Below are positions 7,164-15,698 of a stretch of 64,000 nucleotides of DNA, piece by piece. The notes under the pieces were generated by a model that had not been told where the DNA came from, did not search any database, and was given only the letters and a program-made list of their open reading frames with translations. The position numbers were made by a program, and so were the translations under genes. Origin of the DNA: TMED27 sp041397865. GTDB lineage: Bacteria > Pseudomonadota > Alphaproteobacteria > Micavibrionales > Micavibrionaceae. The stretch lies in contig JAWKVT010000001.1 in NCBI GenBank assembly GCA_041397865.1, forward strand, positions 310,001 through 374,000, written 5' to 3'. The first letter of the stretch is position 1. Each line of letters opens with the position of its first letter.

Positions 7164-7564
7164 CCCGTCACAGAACCGACATCCGCATCTATTACGAAGA
7201 CACCGACGCAGGCGGCGTTGTCTATCACGCCAATTATATTGCCTATGGAGAGCGCGCCCGCGCAGAATTTCTGCGTCATATCGGCCATCAATCCAGCGAT
7301 CTGGCGAAGGATTTCGGCACGACATTCGTTGTAAAACATATTGAGATAGAATATCTCAAACCGGCATTTTTGGATGATTTGCTCACGGTGCATACAAGCA
7401 TCACAAGCTTGAAAAACTCCAGCTTTACAATGCATCACGAAATTCAAAAAGCTGGACAAATTATCGCCGATTTGCATGTCGTGCTTGTATGTGTGGATGC
7501 AACTGCGATAAAACCTATACGTATACCTGAAGTGCTACGAATCGAATTCGAAAAGCTGATTTAA
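7160..7564 (+). CDS. ybgC: Tol-Pal associated acyl-CoA thioesterase YbgC
   Basis: Hot-dog-fold thioesterase of the 4-hydroxybenzoyl-CoA thioesterase type. The catalytic motif YYEDTDAGGVVYHANY lies near the N-terminus. The 134-residue length matches YbgC, and the position directly before tolQ is the classic one. It probably hydrolyses acyl-CoA or acyl-ACP at the inner membrane and is thought to connect lipid metabolism with the Tol-Pal system. ATGA overlap with ruvB places the ruv and tol genes in one transcription unit or a coupled pair. Confidence 0.95.
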   Translation: MTRHRTDIRIYYEDTDAGGVVYHANYIAYGERARAEFLRHIGHQSSDLAKDFGTTFVVKHIEIEYLKPAFLDDLLTVHTSITSLKNSSFTMHHEIQKAGQIIADLHVVLVCVDATAIKPIRIPEVLRIEFEKLI

Positions 7565-7577
7565 AAGGAAACACAAA

Positions 7578-8348
7578 ATGGCTGAAGCCGTACCCGCCGC
7601 TGCCGTTGAGGGCATCGAAAATCTCGGAAGCTTCGATCACGACTTGTCGATGATCGGCCTTTTTATGAACGCCGACATTATCGTAAAGGCTGTGATGTTC
7701 ATGCTGATGATGGCCTCACTCTGGAGCTGGGCGATCATCTTTTCCAAAAAATCCACACTCAGCCGGGTCAACCGCAAAGCCAATATTTTCGAAGATTCCT
7801 TCTGGTCCGGCGAACCGCTCGATAAAATCTACCAGCGGGTGAAAAATTCCAAACCCGACCCCATCCTTGCGACCTTCTCCGCCGGAATGGAGGAGTGGCA
7901 GGCCGGCGTGGCCGGTGGCGTCCCGGTCAAGGAAAGCATGCAGGCCTCCTTGCGCCAGCGCGTCGAGCGCTCCATGAATGTCGCCATTGGCCGGGAAATC
8001 AATGCCCTTGAGCGCGGCATGACCTTCCTCGCCTCCGTCGGCTCCACCGCGCCGTTTATAGGTCTGTTCGGCACCGTCTGGGGCATTATGAACTCTTTTT
8101 CCTCTATCGCCGCCACAAACAACACCTCACTCGCCGTGGTTGCGCCGGGCATAGCCGAGGCGCTCTTCGCTACGGCACTCGGACTCGTCGCCGCAATTCC
8201 CGCCGTTGTAGCCTATAACGTCTTTTCAAACGGCATTAACCGCTACGCAGACCGGCTCGAAGCGTTCACTGACGAGTTCCTTGCAATTCTTTCCCGCCAC
8301 CTTGATTCGCAAGAAGGCGAGGCATCAAGCAGAAAGGCCGCCGAATAA
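7578..8348 (+). CDS. tolQ: Tol-Pal system proton-channel subunit TolQ
   Basis: Inner-membrane subunit of the proton-driven motor that energises TolA for outer-membrane constriction during division. The 256-residue protein has three hydrophobic spans: one near residues 35-58 (VKAVMFMLMMASLWSWAIIF), and two in the MotA/TolQ/ExbB domain (TFLASVGSTAPFIGLFGTVWG and ALFATALGLVAAIPAVVAYN). AAAAGGAAACACAAA supplies the ribosome-binding site. Its stop overlaps the tolR start (TAATG). Confidence 0.97.
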   Translation: MAEAVPAAAVEGIENLGSFDHDLSMIGLFMNADIIVKAVMFMLMMASLWSWAIIFSKKSTLSRVNRKANIFEDSFWSGEPLDKIYQRVKNSKPDPILATFSAGMEEWQAGVAGGVPVKESMQASLRQRVERSMNVAIGREINALERGMTFLASVGSTAPFIGLFGTVWGIMNSFSSIAATNNTSLAVVAPGIAEALFATALGLVAAIPAVVAYNVFSNGINRYADRLEAFTDEFLAILSRHLDSQEGEASSRKAAE

Positions 8349-8794
8349 TGGGCGCAACGCTGGCCACAAAAACCCGTAGCCGGGGAAGGCGCACCGGCGG
8401 AACTTACCGCCCGATGGCGGAAATCAACGTCACGCCCTTTGTCGATGTCATGCTGGTGTTGCTCATCGTTTTCATGGTGGCCGCGCCGCTGCTCACCTCC
8501 GGCGTAGCCGTTGACCTTCCGCAGTCCGAAGCTAAATCTATACCCGATGAAGATAATAAACCCATCGAAATCACTCTGGCCAAAGATGGCAAGCTTTACA
8601 TCGGAGACAGTGAAATGAACCCGGAGAAACTCCGCTTTCAGCTTCAGGCCATGACCGAAGGACAAATCGACCGCCGTATCTATATCCGCGCCGATCAGGG
8701 CCTTGAATATGGCCGGGTCATGAAAGTGATTGGCTCAATCAACGCCGCCGGCTTTTCGAAGGTCGCCCTGATTTCAGAGAATACCAGCAGGTAA
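8348..8794 (+). CDS. tolR: Tol-Pal system protein TolR
   Basis: Partner of TolQ. The 148-residue protein has a short basic cytoplasmic N-terminus (RSRGRRTGG), one membrane segment with the essential proton-carrying aspartate (EINVTPFVDVMLVLLIVFMV), and a periplasmic ExbD-like domain. It overlaps tolQ by one base, so translation is coupled. Confidence 0.97.
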   Translation: MGATLATKTRSRGRRTGGTYRPMAEINVTPFVDVMLVLLIVFMVAAPLLTSGVAVDLPQSEAKSIPDEDNKPIEITLAKDGKLYIGDSEMNPEKLRFQLQAMTEGQIDRRIYIRADQGLEYGRVMKVIGSINAAGFSKVALISENTSR

Positions 8795-8801
8795 AAATCT
8801 T

Positions 8802-9653
8802 ATGAACGCCCAGCGTCAGGAGAACAAGCAAGCAAGTCCTGAAGGCTCTATGAAAGGGCCGTTCGTTAAATCCGCCGTTTTTCACGGCCTGATTTTTATC
8901 ATCGCGCTAGTCGGCTTACCCTTCGCAAAGAAAGAGCCTGTGATAACTGCGCCGCTCAGCGTGGAACTCGTTGATATCTCTGAGCTCAGCCAAACAAATA
9001 AACAGCCGCCCCCCAAAGCCAAACCCATCGAAAAACCTAAGGAACCCGAACCTCCAAAGCCTCCGCCTGAAGAATTGAAGAAACCCGAACCCATTCCGGA
9101 AGCCAAGGAGCCTGATCCGCTCCCGCCGCCAAAACCAAAAGAGGAGCCGAAAAAAGAGCCTGAAAAACCCAAGGAAAAACCAAAAGAAAAGCCCAAGCCT
9201 AAGCCGAAAGAAAAGCCTAAGGAAGAACCAAAACAGGAAGACCTGTTCAGCAGTCTTTTAAAGGATTTAACCCCGGTTGAAGAAGAGCAGAAAAAACAAA
9301 ATCAGGACGCGCCCAAACCCGATGACGGACAAATCGCCGACTTCGCCAACCAGATCAGCATGAGCGAGCTTGACGCCCTGCGCGCGCAGATCGAGCCTTG
9401 CTGGAACGTGCCGTCGGGCGCTAAATATGCCGAAGACCTCGTCGTCACTTTGCGCCTGAGCATGAACCGGGATAGAACCGTACGCGACGTACGGATTGTT
9501 AACAACCGCAACGACAGCGCGTTCAGAGCTGCCGCAGATTCCGCAGTGCGCGCGGTGCGCAACCCCAGGTGCTCCCCCCTGAGATTACCCCCCGAAAAAT
9601 ATGATCAATGGAAGACAATAATCATTAATTTCGACCCCAGCTCTATGCTATAA
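8802..9653 (+). CDS. tolA: Tol-Pal system protein TolA
   Basis: Single-span inner-membrane protein that reaches across the periplasm. A hydrophobic segment at about residues 27-42 (AVFHGLIFIIALVGLP) is followed by a proline- and lysine-rich rod (roughly residues 66-150, dense in KPKEKPKE-type repeats), then a C-terminal TolA/TonB-like domain with IEPCWNVPSG and RNPRCSPLRLP, whose two cysteines could form a disulfide. The rod is a low-complexity PK/PE linker in place of the long alanine-rich helix of E. coli TolA. It sits between tolR and tolB. Confidence 0.93.
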   Translation: MNAQRQENKQASPEGSMKGPFVKSAVFHGLIFIIALVGLPFAKKEPVITAPLSVELVDISELSQTNKQPPPKAKPIEKPKEPEPPKPPPEELKKPEPIPEAKEPDPLPPPKPKEEPKKEPEKPKEKPKEKPKPKPKEKPKEEPKQEDLFSSLLKDLTPVEEEQKKQNQDAPKPDDGQIADFANQISMSELDALRAQIEPCWNVPSGAKYAEDLVVTLRLSMNRDRTVRDVRIVNNRNDSAFRAAADSAVRAVRNPRCSPLRLPPEKYDQWKTIIINFDPSSML

Positions 9654-9667
9654 GGAACGACAATACG

Positions 9668-11005
9668 ATGACTCGAAAGGCACAGTTCATGAAAAAGCTA
9701 TTTTTGATCCTGGTTTTATTCCTGATCCCTCAGGCCGCGCAGGCAGAAATCCGCCTTGACCTTACGCGCGGCGTAAGTGAGCCGATGCCCGTTGCTGTCA
9801 CAAGCTTTCATGCCACAGCGCCGCAGCACCGCGATTTTGCCACGCAAATCCCGCAAGTGATCTCCGCCAACCTCGAAAGCTCCGGCCTGTTCAAACCGCT
9901 CAACCCCCGCGCTTTCGTTCAGGATGTAAGTTCAATCGCCGCTGACGGCCCGCGCTTTGGCGAATGGCGCGCCATTAACGCTCAGGCCCTCATCACCGGT
10001 AGCGTCACCACCGCCGCCGATGGCCGCACCCGCGTCGAGTTCCGCCTCTGGGATGTTTTCAGCCAGAAACAGCTCATCGGCATGGCCTATATGACAACTC
10101 CGCAAAACTGGCGGCGCATCGCCCATATTATTTCAGATGAGATTTATAAACGCCTGACAGGCGAGGATGGCTATTTCGACACGCGCATTGTCTATGTCGC
10201 CGAAAGCGGCCCGCCGACAAAACGGGTCAAGCGTCTGGCCATTATGGATCAGGACGGCCAGAACCATAAATACCTCACCGACGGACGCGATCTGGTTCTC
10301 ACTCCGCGCTTTTCGCCTTCGCGCCAGCAGATAACTTATATGTCCTATGGCCGCAGCGGCCCGCGTGTGTATCTTTATGATATCAACACCGGGCGCCATG
10401 AGGAACTCGGCAACTTCCCCAATATGACCTTTGCTCCGCGCTTTTCGCCTGACGGCAATAACGTCATTATGTCGATGGCGCAAAACGGCAATACCGATAT
10501 TTATGAGATGAGCCTGCGCACGCGCAAACCGCGCCGTGTCACCAGCAACGCATCTATCGACACCGCTCCGTCCTATTCCCCCGATGGCCGCAGGATCGTC
10601 TTCGAATCCGACCGTGGCGGCTCGCAGCAACTCTACACAATGGATGTAAACGGCAGCGACGCACAGCGCATCACCTTCGGCAAAGGGCGCTACGCCAACC
10701 CCGTCTGGTCGCCACGCGGCGATCTCATCGCCTTTACCCGCATGTATCAGGGTAAATTCTATATCGGCGTGATCCGTCCCGACGGCTCCGGCGAACGCCT
10801 CATCACCAACGCATACCATGTGGAAGGGCCAAGCTGGTCACCCAATGGCCGCGTCCTGACATATTTTAAAGAGCGCCCGGTTGGCCCCGGCGGCAGCGGG
10901 CGTCAGGCCAAAATCTATACGATTGATATCACAGGCTTTAACGAGCGCTGGCTCCGCACACCCCAAGACGGCTCAGACCCGGCATGGTCACCGCTTAATC
11001 CTTAA
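9668..11005 (+). CDS. tolB: Tol-Pal system periplasmic protein TolB
   Basis: Periplasmic beta-propeller that links TolA and Pal. The signal peptide is MKKLFLILVLFLIPQAAQA; ATG 9689, which begins exactly there behind GAAAGG, is a good alternative to the ATG at 9668. An N-terminal domain is followed by a six-bladed propeller with WD40-like repeats ending in phrases such as PRFSPDG, PSYSPDGRRI, PVWSPRGDL, PSWSPNGR and PAWSPLN. The protein has full length (445 residues from the first start). Pal and CpoB, which usually follow, are absent: the gene is followed by a palindromic repeat and a convergent gene. Confidence 0.97.
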   Translation: MTRKAQFMKKLFLILVLFLIPQAAQAEIRLDLTRGVSEPMPVAVTSFHATAPQHRDFATQIPQVISANLESSGLFKPLNPRAFVQDVSSIAADGPRFGEWRAINAQALITGSVTTAADGRTRVEFRLWDVFSQKQLIGMAYMTTPQNWRRIAHIISDEIYKRLTGEDGYFDTRIVYVAESGPPTKRVKRLAIMDQDGQNHKYLTDGRDLVLTPRFSPSRQQITYMSYGRSGPRVYLYDINTGRHEELGNFPNMTFAPRFSPDGNNVIMSMAQNGNTDIYEMSLRTRKPRRVTSNASIDTAPSYSPDGRRIVFESDRGGSQQLYTMDVNGSDAQRITFGKGRYANPVWSPRGDLIAFTRMYQGKFYIGVIRPDGSGERLITNAYHVEGPSWSPNGRVLTYFKERPVGPGGSGRQAKIYTIDITGFNERWLRTPQDGSDPAWSPLNP

Positions 11006-11011
11006 AAGCCA

Positions 11012-11099
11012 TCGTCATTGCGAGGAGGCCTTCAGGCCGACGCGGCAATCCATACAGTTTTTCTTAGATATGGATTGCTTCGCTACGCTCGCAATGACA
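11012..11099. repeat. REP-like palindromic repeat, copy 2
   Basis: TCGTCATTGCGAGGAGGCC through GACGCGGCAATCCATA forms the left arm, and TATGGATTGCTTCGCTACGC through TCGCAATGACAA the right arm. The arms can pair into a long stem and match the copy at 112-187. It lies between the convergent tolB and rppH genes, where it may end transcription in both directions. The last codons and stop of rppH lie inside it. Confidence 0.9.
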
Positions 11100-11565
11100 A
11101 ATCCGAAAACATCTCAATAACCTGCTCGTAAGTATCGCGCTTAAACGGCACGATAAGATCAAGTGTGTCACGCAAACCCACCCACTGCCACGCGCGGAAT
11201 TCGGGCCGCTCATCCGCATTCAGGCGGATATCGCTATCCTCGCCCGTAAAGCGCATCGCAACCCAGTGCTGCTCTTGCCCGCGGTAACACCCGTCCCAAA
11301 GCTTATGCAACAACCGCTCCGGCAGATCATAGCGCGTTGTCCGCTCGGAAATCTTCAAAAGCGCCGCATGCTCCGTCCCAATCTCTTCCTTAAGCTCCCG
11401 CAAAGCGGCTGCTTCAAGATCTTCTCCCTCGTCAATACCGCCCTGCGGCATCTGCCACGCACCGGGCGTATCAATCCGCTCACCCACAAAAACCTTGCCA
11501 TCACTGTTGAACAAGGCAATGCCGACACAGGGGCGATAGGGCAGGGCGCTTCGATCCGTGGTCAT
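11083..11565 (-). CDS. rppH: RNA pyrophosphohydrolase (Nudix)
   Basis: RppH removes pyrophosphate from the 5' end of mRNA and so starts decay by RNase E. The Nudix box spans residues 42-64 (GGIDEGEDLEAAALRELKEE, then IGT), with the metal-binding glutamates E60 and E61. YRPCVGIALFN at the N-terminus and WQMPQGG before the box are typical of RppH, as is the 160-residue length. The final residues DLSLRA and the stop codon are encoded by the REP-like repeat at 11012-11099. It is the last gene of the long minus-strand run. Confidence 0.93.
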   Translation of the reverse strand: MTTDRSALPYRPCVGIALFNSDGKVFVGERIDTPGAWQMPQGGIDEGEDLEAAALRELKEEIGTEHAALLKISERTTRYDLPERLLHKLWDGCYRGQEQHWVAMRFTGEDSDIRLNADERPEFRAWQWVGLRDTLDLIVPFKRDTYEQVIEMFSDLSLRA

Positions 11566-11567
11566 CT

Positions 11568-12695
11568 TCAGTTTCTCTCAATATAAGGATCGGCAATCGC
11601 CGAAACCGGAACCGAAACGACCCCTTGTTGCTCAAGCTCTGCAAGCCAGCTTTCTAAGGAAACAATATTGTTGGGCGAAGGGTTAAGCGTAACAACAGCC
11701 CCGCCTTCGGTGTCGATATGCGCCTGCACCGCCTTTAAAGCCGGGCCTTGCGGGTCGATAATACCCAAAAGCGCAAACGCTTGTGTATGGGGCTTACCCA
11801 TATCCGCCGCCAAAGCCCCAAAAAAGCTGTCCGAAGCGGTATTCAGTTCAAAATACCCAAGTCCTCGCCCGAAAATGTCGCGTGCCATATTCTTAAACAT
11901 CGCGCCCGAATTGTTCAGCGCGCTATCGGTAAAAGCCGCAATCCCGGCATAACCGGTTGCCCGCCCTAAAAGCCATGCCAGCCGCTCCTGATTATATTGC
12001 AAGCTCACCCGCGTCAGCAGCCCCTTCGCCCCCGGATCATCCAATGGAAAACGGTTGTTTTCGATCGGAAGCTGCAACCACACCTCATGCCCGTCAGCCC
12101 GGGCCTTTTGCACCCATTCCTCCGGATCCGCCGAATAGGGGGACAGAATAAAAGAAACGCTAGAGGGCAGCGCCGCAATCATACTCTCCGAAAGCGCTTT
12201 GGACAGGCCGAAATTCTTTACCCCCACCGCAATATAAGGTTTCGAAAGATTGAGCGTAAACGGCTTCTTGTAAATCTCAAACGGCGTTTGCATCGGGCTT
12301 TTCGCAACAGGAAGAAGCCCGTATTCCGTCTCTTCAAAAAACCCCGGAACCGGCGACTGCCGCAAAGATTTAGCCTGCCGTCCGACAAGCTCCTCAAGGC
12401 TTAAATCCTCATCATGGCTTTGCCCATGCGGCGTTTCGGCAACCGAAACCGCTTTCGCAGAATCATGGGCGGTTTGAGCCTCGCCCATGTCATGATGTGC
12501 CGCAATCTCAGAAACGCGAGCCCGGTCAACCAGAACGGTCTGAGAAGCCAGCCGCTCTTCCAGCCCTTGCAGGGTTTGCGCCCGAGCAAAAAACAAATAC
12601 GCGAAAAGCGCCGCATAAACGGCAAAAACACCAAGCAGGCCAACCACAAAGGTTTTAAAAGAAAACAGACTATGGATGCTTTGCACCGCAGACAT
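11568..12695 (-). CDS. Divergent polysaccharide deacetylase family protein
   Basis: N-terminal membrane anchor (about residues 13-34, TFVVGLLGVFAVYAALFAYL), a low-complexity linker to about residue 110, then a domain resembling the divergent polysaccharide deacetylase (YibQ/DUF610) family: IAVGVKNFGLSKALSES, VSFILSPYSADPEEW, EVWLQLPIENNRFPLDDPG and RLAWLLGRATGYAGIAAF. The usual aspartate of the metal site is not evident in VGVKNFGL, so activity is uncertain. It is periplasmic and anchored in the inner membrane. It lies between ctpA and rppH, three bases from ctpA; envC-ctpA-deacetylase-rppH is a common alphaproteobacterial order and links it to cell-wall work. Confidence 0.85.
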   Translation of the reverse strand: MSAVQSIHSLFSFKTFVVGLLGVFAVYAALFAYLFFARAQTLQGLEERLASQTVLVDRARVSEIAAHHDMGEAQTAHDSAKAVSVAETPHGQSHDEDLSLEELVGRQAKSLRQSPVPGFFEETEYGLLPVAKSPMQTPFEIYKKPFTLNLSKPYIAVGVKNFGLSKALSESMIAALPSSVSFILSPYSADPEEWVQKARADGHEVWLQLPIENNRFPLDDPGAKGLLTRVSLQYNQERLAWLLGRATGYAGIAAFTDSALNNSGAMFKNMARDIFGRGLGYFELNTASDSFFGALAADMGKPHTQAFALLGIIDPQGPALKAVQAHIDTEGGAVVTLNPSPNNIVSLESWLAELEQQGVVSVPVSAIADPYIERN

Positions 12696-12697
12696 CT

Positions 12698-14062
12698 TTA
12701 TTCCGCAGCTTGCTGTTTGGCCGGCTCTTCAGACTGCGCGTTCTGGGCCTCATGATGCGCGCCTCTGTATAATGTCAGGCCGTTCAGAAGGTCCAGCGCC
12801 CGCAAAAGCTGATAATCTTTAACCTCCTCTTTCGCCTCATCATCCTCATCGCTCTCTTCATCCGCCTTGTTGTCATTCACAGGTTTCTTGTCCAGCGCAC
12901 CTTTCAGGTTCTCCTCACGCAGACGTCTGCTGACATCATAGGTTTCGATCTTCGCAGGCTCCACAAGAATATCCGGCTCAATGCCTTTGGCCTGAATAGA
13001 GCGCCCCGACGGCGTGTAATAACGCGCAGTCGTCAGGCGCATGGCTCCATGCCCCGGAAGCGGAACAACAGTCTGCACAGAGCCTTTACCAAAAGACTTC
13101 GTACCCAGTAAAATCGCCCGGCGGTGATCCTGCAACGCCCCGGCCACAATCTCCGAAGCCGATGCCGACCCGCCGTTAATCAACACAACAACCGGCAAAC
13201 CGTCGGCCAGATCGCCCGGCGTGGCGTTATCGCGTTTCGTATCTTCTTCATGGCGCCCGCGCGTCGAAACGATTTCCCCCTTGTCCAGAAAGATATCGGA
13301 AACCGCAATTGCCTGATCCAGCAGCCCGCCCGGATTGTTCCGCAAATCCAGAACATACCCGTTAAGCTTGTTCCCAAGCTCGGCCTTGATCTCCTGCATT
13401 GCTTTTTTCAGCCCCGACTCGGCATTCTGGTTAAAGGTCGTAATCCGCAAATAACCGGAATTGCCCTCAACCCTGTGCCGCACTGAGCGAATCTTGATAA
13501 CATCACGAACCAGCGTCATCTCAATAGGCGCATCCGCACCCTCGCGGCTTATAACAAGGTCAATCTCTGTGCCGACCTTCCCGCGCATTTTGTCAACCGC
13601 CTCGGAAAGCGATAACCCCATAACCGGCTCATCATCAATCTGCACGATATAATCACCGGCCTGAACGCCCGCCGCCGCCGCAGGCGTGTCGTCAATCGGA
13701 GAAACAACCTTCACAACACCGTTTTCCATGGTGACTTCAATACCCAGCCCGCCAAATTCCCCGCGCGTGCTAACCTGCATATCTTCAAACTTCTCATTGT
13801 TGAGATAGGACGAGTGCGGGTCAAGCGCTGTCAGCATTCCATTAATTGCATTTTCAATGAGCTCCTGATCGCCTTTTTCTTCAACATATTGCGCCCGGAC
13901 GCGCTCGAACACATCGCCAAACAAATCAAGCTGCTCATATGTTTCGCTGTAATCCGCCGGTTGCGAACCCGCTGTGCGCTCTTCTTCTTCCGCATAAGAC
14001 GAAGAAAAGGGAAGCGTAAATACCAAGGCAGCGGTAAGAAACAGAATAGAAAAAATGCGCAT
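12698..14062 (-). CDS. ctpA: C-terminal processing protease, S41 family
   Basis: Periplasmic serine protease that trims the C-termini of envelope proteins and often controls cell-wall hydrolases. It has a signal peptide (MRIFSILFLTAALVFTLPFSSSYA), a PDZ domain (about residues 100-185; GEFGGLGIEV, AGDYIVQIDD), and the S41 core with predicted catalytic S301 in GGSASASEI and K326 in KSFGKGSVQT, assigned by spacing to E. coli Prc. A C-terminal acidic, charged stretch (residues about 385-425) precedes a short end region. It overlaps envC by one base, so the two are coupled. Confidence 0.95.
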   Translation of the reverse strand: MRIFSILFLTAALVFTLPFSSSYAEEEERTAGSQPADYSETYEQLDLFGDVFERVRAQYVEEKGDQELIENAINGMLTALDPHSSYLNNEKFEDMQVSTRGEFGGLGIEVTMENGVVKVVSPIDDTPAAAAGVQAGDYIVQIDDEPVMGLSLSEAVDKMRGKVGTEIDLVISREGADAPIEMTLVRDVIKIRSVRHRVEGNSGYLRITTFNQNAESGLKKAMQEIKAELGNKLNGYVLDLRNNPGGLLDQAIAVSDIFLDKGEIVSTRGRHEEDTKRDNATPGDLADGLPVVVLINGGSASASEIVAGALQDHRRAILLGTKSFGKGSVQTVVPLPGHGAMRLTTARYYTPSGRSIQAKGIEPDILVEPAKIETYDVSRRLREENLKGALDKKPVNDNKADEESDEDDEAKEEVKDYQLLRALDLLNGLTLYRGAHHEAQNAQSEEPAKQQAAE

Positions 14063-15228
14063 TAGCTTAGATCTCCAAATTTTTTCGCCGGATCGACGGG
14101 TTTGCCTTTATGACGAAGCTCATAATATAAAACGGGTTCCTGCCCGGACGAACTTTCATGAAGCACACCCAAAGGCTCTCCAGCCCCGACAGATTGCCCC
14201 ACCACTGTATCAATATTTTCCAAACCTGCAATAAGGCTGTGCCAACCTTCCTGATGTTCAATAATCACCATATTGCCGTAATTCTTGAAATAACCGGCAA
14301 ACTGAATAATTCCGCCCATCGGCGCAACGACCAGCGCGCCGGCCCGGCCTTCTATATCAAGCCCTTCGCTCGGCGCGCCAAAATTATCCGGGTCTTTATA
14401 CCCTGTTTTGATAATGCCCGGCAGAGGCAGGCGCGGCGCCCCCGGCTTCGGCGGTTTTGCACCCACCGCGCGGCCTCTGGTGCTGGAAGTAGCCTTGGAA
14501 TTACGCGTACGCTCTTCCTCTAATTTGCTGACAAGGTCCTGCAAATTTTTCGCCTGCGAAGAAATTTTTTCGATTTTCTTTTGCTGAGAATCCAGATCTT
14601 TTTGCGTCCCCGCATAAAGATCCGTACGTTTTTCCACCAGCGTTTTAAGCTCCTGCTGCTGATTTTTCAGCTTCTTTGACGCCGAAACAACCTCCAGACG
14701 TTTGCCCTGTAAATCCTCCGAAACACTTTGCAGCCGCGACAAAGTCGCTTTAAGGTCACTCGCCTGTTTATTAAGCGCCGGAAGAATCTCCTCAAGCAAC
14801 ATGGCGCTCTGCGCGGTTTTAAGCGGCGCTTCCGGGCGCACAATCAACGCTTCTGGCGGCATCCGCCGCAAACGCTCAAGCGCCAGAATAAGCGAGGCGA
14901 TAGAGCTGCGATCGCTTTGCAGTTTATCGGTAAGGTCTTTTTCTTCTTCCTCCAGCTTTACGATTTTCAAATCAAGCTGTTGCAGGTTTTTCTCGTTCTT
15001 CTGAATATCTTGCGCTGTTTTAACAAGGCGGCCCTTGGTTCCGTCCAGCTCTTTTTCAATCTCCTTCAGGTTTTTCTCCAGCGCCGCCCTATCTGCCTTT
15101 CTGGCCTTCAACTTCTCCTCAAACGCACCAATTTCTTTGCTTTTATTCGGCGGAATCGGCGCATTTTGCGCACCAGCAGGCGCCGCAAAAACAAAAGCGA
15201 AAACAAGAAACAAAACAATCAGGCGCAT
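14062..15228 (-). CDS. EnvC-like murein hydrolase activator
   Basis: Signal peptide MRLIVLFLVFAFVFAAPAGA, then a long coiled coil (about residues 35-260), then a LytM/M23-like domain (from GLDIEGRAG to LYYELRHKGKPVDP). The zinc ligands expected of an active M23 peptidase are lost: no histidine precedes GLDIEG, and the HxH motif reads YYELRH. This matches EnvC, which activates amidases and does not itself cut. I chose ATG 15228, two bases after the rlmH stop, because the signal peptide starts there; the frame is open further upstream, but that part overlaps rlmH. Confidence 0.9.
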   Translation of the reverse strand: MRLIVLFLVFAFVFAAPAGAQNAPIPPNKSKEIGAFEEKLKARKADRAALEKNLKEIEKELDGTKGRLVKTAQDIQKNEKNLQQLDLKIVKLEEEEKDLTDKLQSDRSSIASLILALERLRRMPPEALIVRPEAPLKTAQSAMLLEEILPALNKQASDLKATLSRLQSVSEDLQGKRLEVVSASKKLKNQQQELKTLVEKRTDLYAGTQKDLDSQQKKIEKISSQAKNLQDLVSKLEEERTRNSKATSSTRGRAVGAKPPKPGAPRLPLPGIIKTGYKDPDNFGAPSEGLDIEGRAGALVVAPMGGIIQFAGYFKNYGNMVIIEHQEGWHSLIAGLENIDTVVGQSVGAGEPLGVLHESSSGQEPVLYYELRHKGKPVDPAKKFGDLS

Positions 15229-15230
15229 TT

Positions 15231-15686
15231 TTAATCCCTGTGATAAGGGTGGTTTTTCAGGATTTGCTGAACCCTGTAAATCTGCTCTAAAAGCATAACA
15301 CGCGCAAGCATATGCGGCCATGTTTGCTGGCCAAAACTGAGGAGAAAATCCGCCCGCTCGCGAATTGCATCATTTAAACCATCCGCACCGCCGATAATAA
15401 ATTGCACATTCGAGCGGCTTTCATTTTGTAAATCCTGAAATTTTTCGGCAAGTTTGCGCGAGGGCAGGGAGGTTCCGCGTTCATCCATCGCAATGAGGTA
15501 AGACGCGGGATGAATACGCTCGAGAATTTGCCTGCATTCATCTTCATGAATTTTAACCTGATCTTTATGCCGGGATTCGATTTCATGAACGCTGACCGCC
15601 CATTCCATGCGTTTGAGATAATCGTGAAACAAGTCGAAATGTGCGCCTTTTTTCAGGCGCCCGCAGGCAAGAATCTGTATATTCAT
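15231..15686 (-). CDS. rlmH: 23S rRNA (pseudouridine-1915-N3) methyltransferase
   Basis: SPOUT-class methyltransferase that modifies helix 69 of 23S rRNA in the assembled ribosome. The 151-residue length and the landmarks YLIAMDERGTSLPSRKLAEK, FIIGGADGLND and the C-terminal LLEQIYRVQQILKNHPYHR are characteristic, the last being the near-invariant knotted tail. It follows rsfS by 12 bases, the usual pairing of two ribosome-related genes, and is followed two bases later by the EnvC-like gene. Confidence 0.97.
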   Translation of the reverse strand: MNIQILACGRLKKGAHFDLFHDYLKRMEWAVSVHEIESRHKDQVKIHEDECRQILERIHPASYLIAMDERGTSLPSRKLAEKFQDLQNESRSNVQFIIGGADGLNDAIRERADFLLSFGQQTWPHMLARVMLLEQIYRVQQILKNHPYHRD

Positions 15687-15698
15687 ATATGAAGGTTA

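Noticed and set aside
9060..9240. Repetitive KP/KE tract as a possible tandem DNA repeat
   Set aside because: The codons vary between units; it is the proline-lysine rod of TolA and not a DNA-level repeat array.
10133..10819. 228-codon minus-strand frame inside tolB
   Set aside because: Antisense to the conserved TolB propeller, explained by GC-biased third positions.
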